A stretch of 41,417 nucleotides of DNA from assembly GCF_000002865.3 (NCBI RefSeq), contig NW_001865046.1, positions 1,121,131 through 1,162,547 on the forward strand. Reading direction: 5' to 3'. Below are positions 11,456 through 22,627 of this stretch, piece by piece. The number at the start of each line of letters is the position of its first letter. The first letter of the stretch is position 1. A program made the translations under genes and the position numbers. Source of the stretch: Monosiga brevicollis MX1. Its lineage: Eukaryota > Opisthokonta > Choanoflagellata > Craspedida > Salpingoecidae. The notes below the pieces were generated by a model, which saw only the letters and a list, made by a program, of their open reading frames with translations, did no database searches and was not told the origin of the DNA.

Positions 11456-14400
11456 ATGGCCTACGCGATGCGGCGCTCGTTGAGCGCCATCTTGGGCATG
11501 CTCATGCTTGCTTGTGTCGTGTCGAGCCAAACTTGTCTCCCCACGAGCTTTGATCTTCTCTTCGTCCTGGATGGCAGCGGCAGCATTACGAGTGAGCAGT
11601 TTGATGACGTTCTCCGTTTTGCCAGTCGCACCGTCAAGGTCCTCAACATCTCCGACAACGACATTCAGTAAGCATGATCGCCTCTACTCTGGCTGCTACC
11701 TGCTTGTATTCACCATGCGCACGGTGTCACATCTGTGCTTCTCTTCCCCATGCTGCCTCACTTGCCTACCTGTGAATATTACAGGGTGGCTGCCTTGGAG
11801 TTTGCCGATTATGGCAATTTGATGTTTGACTTTGCAGAGTATGCCTCGACGGAGGAACAGGCTATCCGACAGCACATTCGCAGCATACCGTACATGTATG
11901 GACCTACCGATACCGGCCGGGCGCTTGAGGACGTTGTCAACAACGTGCTCGTGCCCAGTGCTGGGTTTCGCGATGGGTCGTGTGTAGTGGTTGTGGTTTC
12001 AGACGGCCAAACACAGGACAAGGCACGCCTTGCGGCAGCAGCTCCCAGATTGCATGCCACCTCGTGCCGTGTCTTGGCCGTCGGCGTTGGCGATGATACT
12101 GATTTTGCTGAGCTTGCCGTCATTGCCAGTTCCCCCAGTGAGCACAACATCATCTGGGCCAATGAGCATGAAGTCCTCAAGGAGGACGAGGTGTTGGCCA
12201 CCGTCGTTCAACGTCTGAGTCAGTGCACCGATACCGAGGCGAGCACCGCATCCACCGCTAGCACAAGCACCGTGTCGCCCCACGCCACCAGCCATTCTAC
12301 CCATTCTCCAGTCACGGATGCCAATGGATGCCAATTGTTTGAAAACACGGATTGCTTGCCAGGATACTACATTTCATGGACGCGCAATGCGCAAGGATGT
12401 CTCATGTTTGAGTGTGTACCGTTTGGTGGAGTCCCAACAACTACGCTTGTACCACCGACGACCCGCCTTGAGCCAACACCACTGCCAACCACCACCACAT
12501 CGGCTCCCGTCACACGGCCTCCATTGACTACGTCCACCGCAAGCGACACGACGCGCAGCCCGGTCACTACGTCCGCATCCACCCCGTGTGACGATGAGGT
12601 GTGCAACTGCAAGTCTGATGCCTATAAGCATGTATGGACTGATGCCTCCACTGGCTGCCGGCGCTGCCAATGCCTACCCCTGGCCACGCCTGCAAGTACC
12701 ACAACGCCACGCAGTGATACCACCCGGGAGAGCACCACAGCCTCTCCTACAACCGCCACCTTTTCCTGCCCTGCGCCTGAAGAATGCATGTGCAAGCCCT
12801 CGGCTCAGCTCTATGAGTTCCAGGATCGCAACGGCTGCTGGAAGTGCCAGTGCCTTCCGATCGCAACTACAACGACTCCATCTCCCCCCTCTACTCGCAC
12901 GCCCGCCATCACAACAACAAGTACCGCGGTGGAAACAACCACGTCGCGAGCTACCACTGTAACCAGACCAGCCAGCACCACTGCACAGACTACAACCACC
13001 AGGACCGTGTCGTGTACAGACCCCGTGTGCCGCTGCAAACCTGATGCCATGGTGCGTTATTTCATCAACCGTCAAGGTTGCTTGTCGTGCACATGCGAGC
13101 CCATGCCCACAACAACGTCAGGTGAGGTGCGCACCAGCAGCACCAGCAGCACGTCTAGCACCAGCAGTACCAGCAGCACGTCTAGCACCAGCAGTACCAG
13201 CAGCACGTCTAGCACCAGCAGTACCAGCAGCACGTCTAGCACCAGCAGTACCAGCAGCACGTCTAGCACCAGCAGTACCAGCAGCACGTCTAGCACCAGC
13301 AGTACCAGCAGCACGTCTAGCACCAGCAGTACCAGCAGCACGTCTAGCACCAGCAGTACCAGCAGCACGTCTAGCACCAGCAGTACCAGCAGCACGTCTA
13401 GCACCAGCAGTACCAGCAGCACGTCTAGCACCAGCAGTACCAGCAGCACGTCTAGCACCAGCAGCACGTCCAGCGCAACAGCTTCAGTCAGCACCACTAC
13501 GCCGAATGTGAATGGTACAACTACCACACCCAATGTCGACACTACCACGACACCGAATGTAAATGCCACCACCACTACACCTCTGGTGGATACAACTGCT
13601 ACACCCAACGTCAACGCAACGACGACGACACCTCTGATCGAGACTACGACACCCGAAATGAACGCTACCACCACCACTACACCTCTGGCCAATGCCACCA
13701 CTACAACTCTGGTTGATACCACCACGACACCTCTGGTCAATGCTACCACCACGACACCTCTGGTCAATGCCACCACGACACCTCTGGTTGATACCACCAC
13801 GACACCTCTGGTCAATGCCACCACTACACCTCTGGTCAATGCCACCACCACTACACCTCTGGTCAATGCCACCACCACGACACCTCTGGTCAATGCCACC
13901 ACCACTACACCTCTGGTCAATGCCACCACCACGACACCTCTGGTCAATGCCACCACCACGACACCTCTGGTCAATGCCACCACTACACCTCTGGCCAATG
14001 TGACCACCACTACACCCCTGATCAATGCCACCACTACACCTCTGGTCAATGCCACCACCACTACACCTCTGGTCAATGCCACCACCACGACACCTCTGGT
14101 CAATGCCACCACCACGACACCTCTGGTCAATGCCACCACCACGACACCTCTGGTTAATGCCACCACTACACCTCTGGTTGATACCACCACGACACCTCTG
14201 GTCAATGCCACCACCACTACACCTCTGGTGGATACCACTACACCTCTGGCCAATGTGACCACCACTACACCTTTGACTACCACACCTTTGATGGATACCA
14301 CCACGCCTTTGGCTAATGCTACTACCACCACACCTCTGGTGGATACCACTACACCTCTGGCCAATGTGACCACCACTACACCTTTGACGACTGCACCTAC

Positions 14401-17400
14401 CACTACACCTTTGACGACTGCACCTACCACTACACCTCAGGCCAATGTCACCACCACTTCACCTCTGGTGGATACCACTACACCTCAGGCCAATGTGACC
14501 ACCACTACACCTCTGGTGGATACCACTACACCTCTGGCCAATGTGACCACCACTACACCTCTGGTGGATACCACTACACCTCTGGCCAATGTGACCACCA
14601 CTACACCTCTGGTGGATACCACTACGCCTTTGGCTAATGCTACAACCACACCTTTGGCCAATGCTACTACCACTACACCTCTGGTGGACACCACCACTAC
14701 TCCTCTGGCCAATGCTACTACCACTACTACTACACCTCTGGTGAATGCCACCACTACTACTCCTCTGGTCAATGCCACCACGACACCTCTGGTCAATGCC
14801 ACTAGTACGACCCCCAATGTAAACGCCACAACCACTACACCTCTTGTAGACACGACGACGCCCAATGCGAATGTGACGACCACGACCCCTATGAACAATG
14901 GCACCACGACTCCTTTTGATACCACCATGGCCTCAACTTCTACTACTTTGATCTTGCCGTGTGCTGTGACCGCTGACATTGTCATTGTCATTGATGCATC
15001 CGGGGCAATGAGTATCAATGATTTTACGGCTGCCAAGACCACAGCTTTGGCAATTCTGCGTCGCCTGGCACTTGCCCAGCCAGATATCAGCGTGGGTCTC
15101 ATCTTCTTCTCTCAGCAGGCACAGGTTGCTCTTCCTCTCTTGGATATTAATGATGAGACTGAGTTTCAGCTGCTTTTGTTGGTCCTACAAGCCGGGCAAT
15201 ATCAAGGTCAAGCTACCAATCTAGGCAGCGCGCTCAGCTCGGCTGCCGACCTTCTTGAAACTTCCAACAACGGTGCCCGTCAATTTATCCTCTTCTCCGA
15301 TGGATCTAGTGATGACCAGGGTACTCTGGTAGCTCAAAACATCCGTGCGACCGGGATTCAGATATTGACGGTGGCCAACGTGATGAACGCCAACGTGTAC
15401 AATCTGCTTCTGATTGCTGGAGCGGCTGACAACATCTTCTTGACCGTGCAGTCCGATGCCACTCAAGCGGATGCAGCCGTGGTCTCCAACATCGTCAACC
15501 AACTCTGCACGCCTCCCGGAACAACGACGCCTGGCTCATCGAGCTCCACAAGCACTCCGACGACAGCGATGCCTACGCGCCCGGCAACTACAACAACGGC
15601 ACGCCCGACTCGACCACCCATGACCACGACTACGCGGGCACCGGCGACAACCACGCGGGCACCGGCGACAACCACGCGGGCACCGGCGACAACTACACGC
15701 GTGCCTGTTACGACGACGCGAGTGCCGGTGACCACAACGACGACCTGCGCTTTGATGCCAGATGACCTGTACGTAGTCGTTGATGCTTCTGGAACGATCA
15801 CGGTCAGCGACTTTTTTGCCATGAAGTCGCTGCTGACGTCCCTGGCCAAGATTCGCTTCGCCGATACTGCGTGCCTTGATCAGCGCATCAGCATTACAGT
15901 CTTCTCCGATGATGCAGCCACAGTGCTGTCTCTGACGAATGGCACATCACTCGTGCGCGTGCTTGATGGCATCAATGGGCTCAACTACCTAGCTCGGCGC
16001 TCCAACTTGGGTGCAGCATTGGACCTGGTGTTTGATGCCATCGTCGCGTCGGATTCATACGTGCAGGGCGCGGTCACTCGCCCAACTGCCGTCCTTGTCC
16101 TTGGCGACGGGCGCCTGTCTTTGAACACACCCGAGCCGCCATTGCCGTCTGTAGCCAACAACCTCGAGGCTGCTGGCGCCGCTGTGGTACCCGTGGCCAT
16201 TGGCGACTATGTGGATGACGACCGACTCTTTAGCTTGGCTACCTTTTCCAAGCTGGCCTACTCTTTTGACGCGGTCAACGCCTCTTTGCTGAGCCCCGTT
16301 GTGCGCTTTGCAGCCGAAACGGCCCTTGCAATTGCACAGCAAGGTGGGCTCACTTATAGCAACTCATCTAATGTCTTTGCGGAGATGCTCTTCGAGGCCG
16401 ACATTGACGATTTCGACCCCGTCTCGGGTCAACTGACGCTTCATGTACCCGCGGGCCAGCTTAACGGTCTTGTGGTGCCCAGCTTTCTGCTCGTACAGCA
16501 CCTCAACTCCAGCCTGGAGACGACGCTGGCCATTGGGGACTCGGTTGTTGAAATGCATACGCTATCCGGTTCACGTGTGGTCTTGCACTTGGCCGCTGAT
16601 ACCCGCAACGCCCTGGCTCAGGCCATTTGGGAACGTGGGGCCATGGAGGGTCTTCGGTTGCTGTTTAGCGACAGTGCGAGCCAATTCGAAAAGGTCTATG
16701 CTGTCTCTCATGTGAATCAGATCTCAGAAACTGCCATCACGGCTCAGGTGACCATGCCGGATGACTTTTTGAGCGTGGTGGCCATGCCCAACGAGCTCGT
16801 CCTCGTAGCCCCGCAGGCTGGCATTGTCGTGGCTCTGCGCACTTTTGTTTCTGCCGCCGGCTTGGGGAGCAACCAAACTCTTTGGATCGAAACATCGCAG
16901 CTACCTTCTGCTTTCCAGACAGGACTAACTGACATGCAAGATCAGGCCGATGTCGAGCTATACGTGGGACGAGCTCGCCAAGAGTTGTTGGCCGCCTGGT
17001 CACAAGCTGCAGTGAGCACCACCTTGCCTGACGCAAGCAGCCCGGGAGGTCCAGCCACCGGTGCACACTCGGCTGAACGCCTGACTTCCACGAGCCTTTG
17101 GCTCGTTGTGATTTTGGCCTCATTGGCTATGGGTACGTGAATCGCGTTATCGGAAAGATGATCATGCGTCGCTGTCGTGCATCCCTTGCTCGTATCTGCT
17201 GCTGTAGGTGGTTGTATCTCATGTCTTGTTCATTCTGGTGTGGTATTTGATTGTTAGTCACACTGATCGTGGGGGCCATGGTCGTGTATCGTCGCCAGCG
17301 GCGCTTTGTGGTCAACCAACCGACGGTGACAGAGGCGTGCCCGATGGAAGCCAGCAATGTCTCGCTGAGATCCAGCCGAACAGCTTGGAGCCGATACAGC

Positions 17401-17481
17401 AGTGCCACTCCGGCGCAGTCACACGTGTTTGGATTTGATGAGCATGAGATGTTCGCAGAGCCAGATGCAGCAGCATTCTAG
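11456..17481 (+). CDS. Giant type-I membrane protein: three vWA domains, Cys-rich modules, mucin-like repeats (1927 aa, 3 exons)
   Basis: Exons 11456..11667, 11785..17132 and 17258..17481 close in phase. Order: signal peptide (about 1-25, ending VVSS-Q); vWA-1 (about 30-220); Ser/Thr linker; four Cys-rich modules (about 246-515), each ending GC..C.C and resembling antistasin-type knots; a Ser/Thr block from a 27-bp DNA repeat (about 518-635); a Thr-rich array of TTTPLVNA-like units (about 640-1125); vWA-2 (about 1126-1313); a second Thr/Pro linker; vWA-3 (about 1391-1590); a globular membrane-proximal region; one transmembrane helix (about 1838-1860) and a short cytoplasmic tail of about 65 residues starting YRRQRR. 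vWA domains bind proteins or matrix through a metal site. The stalk would be heavily glycosylated and hold the domains away from the cell surface. I infer an adhesion or prey/matrix-binding receptor. I recognise no named orthologue. Confidence 0.88.
13127..13471 (+). repeat. 27-bp coding minisatellite, about 12 copies (Ser/Thr)
   Basis: A 27-nt unit containing a single ACGTCT landmark recurs at exact 27-nt spacing; I count 12 landmarks between about 13153 and 13455. It encodes three STS triplets per unit. The copies are almost identical at DNA level, which implies recent unequal exchange or slippage rather than selection on protein alone. The length is a multiple of three, so copy-number change keeps the frame. 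Confidence 0.93.
13500..14935 (+). repeat. Thr-rich mucin-like coding repeat array with N-glycosylation sequons
   Basis: Degenerate units of about 8 residues (TTTPLVNA, TTTPLVDT, TTTPLANV) recur across 1.4 kb. Counting by eye gives about 38 N-x-T sequons, mainly NAT and NVT. Units with D in place of N lose the sequon. Blocks of identical units alternate with diverged ones, as expected for an array that grows by local duplication. Abundant Thr and Pro also suit O-glycosylation. Confidence 0.9.
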
Positions 17482-18042
17482 AATTGGGTGGCGAGATGAA
17501 GCACCTGCCACTCTGATGAATTAGCCGCCAAGCAGCAGTGTTCTTGTGCCCCGTTGGTCTTGGCCCATCATTTCTTGCGCCATCTCATCGTCTTGTTTCT
17601 TGCAACAGGCCAGATGATGACTGCTGGTTTCTCCCTTCCCCTTCTTCTTTGTGTTGTTGTTGCTTTTGATGCATTTTCTTGTTGGACTTCCTTTCTGTGC
17701 CAAGAACGCGTGATCTTTCTTTTCATTGTCCAGGTGATCCCGGAGTGTAGTTGTGGGAGTGGGTGTTTGAAGATAAATTATAGGACTGAAGGTTGGCATG
17801 GTCTCTCGCACGTGTGATCCGAAGCACTCCAGGGCAAACAGGAAAGCCTCGTCACAGCAACAACAAAACAAAAAAAAAAAAGAAGAAGCAGAAGAAGAAG
17901 AAAAAAGCTCGGGACCAAAAGTCAATAGCAGGGTCAGCTACAGTCAGACGGAGGAAGCATGGGACCCGCCAGAGCGTTGTTTGGCCGTGCGGGAGGAAGA
18001 AAGCACCGTTGGAAAGCATTGGTCGATGCTAGTGCACGAGCA
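17482..18042. other. Convergent intergenic spacer (vWA gene / coiled-coil gene)
   Basis: Both flanking genes end here. The region contains T-rich and A-rich purine tracts (about 17867-17905, AAG repeats) but no supported gene. It is probably made of the two 3' UTRs. Confidence 0.5.
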
Positions 18043-20875
18043 TCACATGACGAGCCGTTTGGTCGTCACGGTTGAGCTGCGTTGCTGACAGGCCCGAAGC
18101 AGCCGCTCAGCTGCTACTCGAGCGGGAGAGACGCCTTGTGGGACCAGACTATGTGATGAGCCGGTGGTGGTGACGGGCGAAGAGGGGTCGAGGGTGATAC
18201 CGGAATCATTTGCGCTGCAATACTCTGACCCATAACACTTGTGGTACTTGTGCAAGCGACCTTGGGATTCACTGAGTATGGCGTGCAACTCATCATCAAA
18301 AGACGGCATTGCGAGTTGCGTCGGAGGCGCCATGTGCGCTCGCATGACGGTGGTGCCATCTGCAGCAGCGTGAATTGGAGCCAAGCCTGGCGTGCCATAC
18401 TTGGCAAGCAGAGATTCGGCTCTTGTCAGGGGGGACAGCGCGGTCTGCCGCGGACGAGACATGGTCACTTGATAGTCGCTCCCTGAAGCACGGCTGCCTT
18501 GGCGGCGCAGCGACTTTGAAGTACGGCGATTGCCTGTATTAGGCGACGACGCGGGGGGTAACGCGTCGCTTTCAGAATCGGAAAGCGGCCCATATGCAGC
18601 CGCAGGGGTGGCATGCTGCGAATGCGCGGCTGATCCCAAGTGACGAGCTGGACGAGGGTGTGCGTGGTGAGTCGCATCGCTGTCATCGGAGAAGCTGGAA
18701 TTTGCCTCTTCATCGTCGCTCACTCCTGAAGCTGACGCGTGGCGAATGTTGATTGCTGGCGAAGACCGAGCTGCAGAATCCGGCACGTGCGCAGGCCGAT
18801 GCGCGCGTTCTCGACCTTGCGCACCTGGCGTGCGGTGTCGCCTAGGGTGTTGTGTGGCAGAATGGTGATCCACTTCTGCAGAGAATGCTGGCATCCCGGT
18901 ACGTGGCTGATGGTGTCGCGCATGCAACTGCTGCGTCAATTCCACCAGGGCGGCATCCTTTTCAGCCAGCTCGTGAAGCAGCTCGCTCATGGTTTGTTCG
19001 GTGGCAGCAGTCGTGGCGGCCATGTCCTGAGACATGGCATCACGCTGTTCCTCAGCGCGTGCAGCCACAGCCTAAGGAAACCCATGCACAATGAAATTCC
19101 AAGTTTGTAGAGGCTATGGGGTATGCAAAAAGCTGTGTGGTGTCTGTACCTTGAGGTGTGCAGCGTCCTGCTCGAGTCGCTCCATGGAAGCCCGCAGGTC
19201 CTGGATCGTCTTTGTTTGTTGCGGATTCTACCCAGTCCAAATGGAAGTTGTGGCGCGGCAATCAGATAATTGAAATTCAACACATTAAGTGGCAGTACAC
19301 TTTGGGCCAGCATTCGGGTCTGGGCCCTTGAAGGAAAACATAAAGTTTGCCCTTTTCGCGGGCGTACCTCCGTGGGAGCTCGTAAGCGAGCGATCGCGGC
19401 TGCATGATCAGTCTGCATGCGCACCATGGCGGCTTCAGCAGCCCGACGTGCGGCCCGCTCGCTCTCGAGTTCCGAGCGTGTTTCACTCAACTGTTTTGCA
19501 AGCAAGAATTGGAAAAGGTAGATGCAGCGTGATGAGCATAAGAGTGGGTGGCAAGGACGAGCAAACTATGTGGGAGCATTGTCAGAAGTTGAGTTGTTTT
19601 GGTCAACCTCATTTTTGGCTGCTGTTTCAGCGGCATGCCGGTCGCGCAGCAGGTCTTCAAGATCTGCTGCACGTACGCATTTTTCTACATTAAGACATGA
19701 CCACATATGACATCAAGAGAGGGTTGTTGATTGGCGGGTGAGATGCTGAGATGACAACTTTGAACGTGCAAGCGGAGAAAGAACAGCAAGCATTGCCTCG
19801 CGGGTTGTGGCAAACATACCTTGATACATGGCTTCAAGTTGTTCACGAGATTGAGTGAGCGTGTGAATGTCGGTCCGAAGCTGCACGACGAGCTGTTCGC
19901 AATCGTGAAGAGCTTGACGCAAGTTTTCACCCTCGAGTTGGGCCTGCATGGCTTTGGCTTCGAGATCAACCAGGCGCCGACACATCTACCACCGGAGATT
20001 GGCCGGGGCCGGGCCAGGCGCACACGTGAGGGGGTAAGGGCAACTTGTTGGGGCCAAAGTCGTGTGCCTGTGAGGACGTGATGTATGCCCAACCTCATCA
20101 TGGGTTGCTTGGTCAACGCGTGCCGAAGTTTGACGCTTGATGTGGGCGGTTTCGGCCCGACGGGCCTGTACGATGGCATCATCGCGCTCCCGCTTGGCTA
20201 GATCGAGCGCCTGCATGTTGCACGCGGATGGGACAAAACGTGAGCTAGCAGTGACTCGCGAGATGACTCGGGAAGATCATACCTGTTGCGCAGTTGAAAG
20301 CTGCTTGATGAGTTCGCGGTTGATGGCTGTGCGCTCGGATTGGCGCATTGTGCCTTGTTGGCGCTGGCGCAGCTGAGCTGAGCGAGCGCGCTGGAGTTGC
20401 TCAACCTAACACCCAATCCAAAAGCAAGCCAACCACGGCTTGACAGTCAGGGCCAGCGGGCCGGGACAAAACGGTGCTGCAAACAGGTGGAGGCGGGGTA
20501 TAACCTGTGATGTCAGGTGGTCGACACGATTTTGAAGCCTGATTCCAGCAGGTTTCAGGGCAGGGCAATAGGTGCGGCATTAGGGGGAGGCAGACCGGCG
20601 AGATGATATGTCACCAAGCGTGCGCAGACCAGGCACCGAGGACCAGAGGCAACATAAGGAACGGAAACGTACAGTTGGGCCGAAGGCGTCGCGGGGTGGT
20701 CACGGGGTTGTTGGCCGTAGCGACGCACGGTGTGCTCCGCCTGAGCCGTAACCTGGGCATCGAGGCGTGACAAGATCGAGGCAGGTAAGCGACGGCCCGT
20801 TCTTAGCAAACGATCAATCAGAGAGGCATCCGCTTCATGCCCGACGTACTGCCGCAGAGAGATGCGCCGTGTCAT
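18043..20875 (-). CDS. Unrecognised coiled-coil protein with Ser-rich tail, 643 aa, 9 exons
   Basis: Exons in transcript order: 20673..20875, 20505..20538, 20283..20405, 20094..20210, 19820..19985, 19608..19666, 19368..19490, 19150..19227, 18043..19071. All phases close. The chosen start is the first ATG after an in-frame TGA and gives MTRRISLRQYVGHE. An alternative ATG in another frame near 20920 does not join in phase. From about residue 65 to 365 the protein is nearly continuous coiled coil with heptad Leu and many Glu, Gln and Arg (for example LQNRVDHLTSQVEQL). The last 260 residues are low-complexity, rich in Ser, Ala, Pro and His with acidic SDDE patches. This layout is common in centrosomal, ciliary and cytoskeletal scaffolds, but no family motif is visible, so I assign no function. 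No transmembrane segment or signal peptide was seen. Confidence 0.8.
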
Positions 20876-21116
20876 GCGCCGCGGCTGCCAGCCGATACCG
20901 CATCTCACTGTCGCTGTCGCTCATAACAGCGGTGAGAAGCACACGGCTAGTTCTGCTTTCGTGTGAGAAAACCACTCAAGCGTGGTCCAACCAAACATAA
21001 ACAGCCACCTCCCCTTGCATTTGCTTCCACCCCATGCGCACGCAGAGTTGAAGCCCCTCCCCCGCCCCGACCCGGGCCGTCCGTCCGTCTCGTCGCGCTC
21101 AACTGCCACTTGACTT

Positions 21117-21184
<68 letters not shown>

Positions 21185-21911
21185 GGTTACAATTTTTGCT
21201 CTGTAAAATGATAATTTTACTCTCTAAGATAAAAAGGTTTTGCCTTCGGTTGAAAACAGCTGTTGCAAACACATCGGCTGCATCATAGCGTATGGCGATT
21301 CGCCGAGCACGATGCGGCAGACGGACCTTCCGCAATGGACATGCCTACTATGGCCCCTTCTCTCAAACATTGCTCTATGCGGAGTCTGTTTGGCTGTCGC
21401 TCAGCGCTGGCCTGCGCTGTTGCGATCTGCTTCTGTCAGCCTGTGAAACGTGAAACAGCATCAAGACATCGGCATTTATGGCGCCATTGCAGCCATGCAG
21501 GCAGGCGTCCAGCTTGGCTAGGAGATTGCCCAGCTCTGCCTTGAGGGCATCGCGCTCTCACTCCTCCTCAATCTTCGCGGCCTCTGCCTCTCTTGCAGCG
21601 CCGTGTAGCTTCGTTTCGCACCGCTTCAGCCATCACCACCAACCCCGTCCATTCGAAAACATGTGTGTGAATCACTGTGTGATATTTTAAAGGGTGTGTG
21701 TGTGTGTGTGTGTATGTGTGTGTGTGGAGTTTTATTTCATTTTATTTTTTTGGCTTTTTGTTGTTTTTTTTTTTGGACGGTCTCGGGAGGTTCAAAAGGC
21801 GTGTGGGGTGGGGGCGGAAGCTGGAGTTGAGACGACGTGGCGTACATGGCTGGGTGGTCGAGTGTCTGTTGGCTTGATGTGTAGGTCGACTTGTTGAAGC
21901 AGGCCGAGCCG
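20876..21911. other. Divergent intergenic region with long A run and (TG)n
   Basis: About 1 kb lies between divergent genes. It holds an uninterrupted A run (21118-21183), an AT-rich patch after it, and a (TG)n run (about 21694-21726) followed by T-rich sequence. No conserved frame was found. It presumably contains both promoters. Confidence 0.45.
21118..21183 (+). repeat. Poly(A) run, about 66 nt
   Basis: This is an uninterrupted run of about 66 A, about 240 nt upstream of the coiled-coil gene start. It could be a retroposed poly(A) tail, simple slippage, or a sequencing or assembly length error. I see no clear target-site duplication around it. Confidence 0.9.
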
Positions 21912-22310
21912 ATGGCGCGACACGCTGGTGCGGCGGGCGAAGCGTCAGCCAAGGATGAACCGCGTCGCCCACTGATCAAGCTCCCGCGGCGATGGAGCGC
22001 TTGTCAATGGATGGGCCTGCTCATCCTCTTGACGGGGCTCGGCTTGATACTATACTCAACCAACCTGGGTTGTGGCCAGCCGAGCGACGACGCCTCGGGG
22101 GACTGCGATGAGAGCTATGGATGGAAAGTCTTTGACCTGGGTTGCGTCCTGATTGTGCTCTTTTGCTGCATGCCCTGCTTTGCCCTGACCGAACCCGAGG
22201 CCTTTTACGACGCCTTTCCCTTGATGAAGGAGCCCATCCAGAAACGCTTTGGCGTTGTTCAATCACCTGAGCCTGGAAGCGGCGAGCAGCAGATTGAGCT
22301 TATGGCTTAA
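21912..22310 (+). CDS. Small two-helix membrane protein, 132 aa
   Basis: This is a single open exon of 132 residues. The N-terminal 33 residues are basic and hydrophilic. A first hydrophobic helix (about 35-54, MGLLILLTGLGLILY) is followed by a short Cys-containing loop (GCGQPSDDASGDCDESYG). A second hydrophobic, Cys-rich helix follows (about 78-98, LGCVLIVLFCCMPCFAL), then a C-terminal soluble tail. The two loop cysteines could form a disulfide outside the cytosol. I do not recognise the family. The ATG at 21912 is the first after an in-frame TAG at 21882. An upstream exon cannot be excluded, because GTGTAG just before could serve as an acceptor. Without an identified relative, coding status rests on length, hydrophobic pattern and composition. 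Confidence 0.6.
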   Translation: MARHAGAAGEASAKDEPRRPLIKLPRRWSACQWMGLLILLTGLGLILYSTNLGCGQPSDDASGDCDESYGWKVFDLGCVLIVLFCCMPCFALTEPEAFYDAFPLMKEPIQKRFGVVQSPEPGSGEQQIELMA

Positions 22311-22627
22311 ACGGACGTCTGCGCCACATGACGTGGCTCTTTTGCGGTCACCTGTCTGATGCGCCGAGCGCTTATGATCTCAGATATGCCGCTTCAAGAG
22401 GAGCCCCTGGGCCTTTTCGCATGCCTCCCTTGTTTTTGATAGAGTGTGAATGTGTGGTTGACTGTGTTAGACCAGTTGGACCAGTTGGAAAACCGAACCC
22501 ACCCAAAACTCGATCCTCAATTCTTTCTCTGCCGATTGGCTTGAGCTGAACATGTGCACGCACCATCAAACCGCACCATCAAAACTGTCATCTAGAAAAC
22601 ATGGGTGTTCTCGTGCAAGTGCCCTCT
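22311..22627. other. Convergent intergenic spacer (two-helix gene / MLH1)
   Basis: The 317-nt spacer lies between two facing stop codons. No gene or repeat was seen; it is probably overlapping 3' UTRs. Confidence 0.5.

Noticed and set aside
13127-13471. Regular 27-nt repeat spacing, which could suggest a CRISPR-like array
   Set aside because: There are no unique spacers, the copies are directly tandem, and the array lies in frame inside a eukaryotic surface protein.
13072-14430. A 452-codon open frame on the - strand, rich in Val
   Set aside because: It is the antisense of the Thr-rich and Ser/Thr repeat arrays. A repeat made of a few codons leaves all frames open. The + strand frame continues into vWA domains on both sides.
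20903-20925. Alternative start MSDSDSEMRYRL for the coiled-coil gene
   Set aside because: It looks protein-like, but its frame ends soon and the only candidate intron would be 48 nt and out of phase. The start at 20875 is open straight into the conserved-phase exons.
21118-21183. A run of A taken as proof of a processed pseudogene
   Set aside because: No target-site duplication or recognisable coding sequence precedes it, so it is only reported as an open question.
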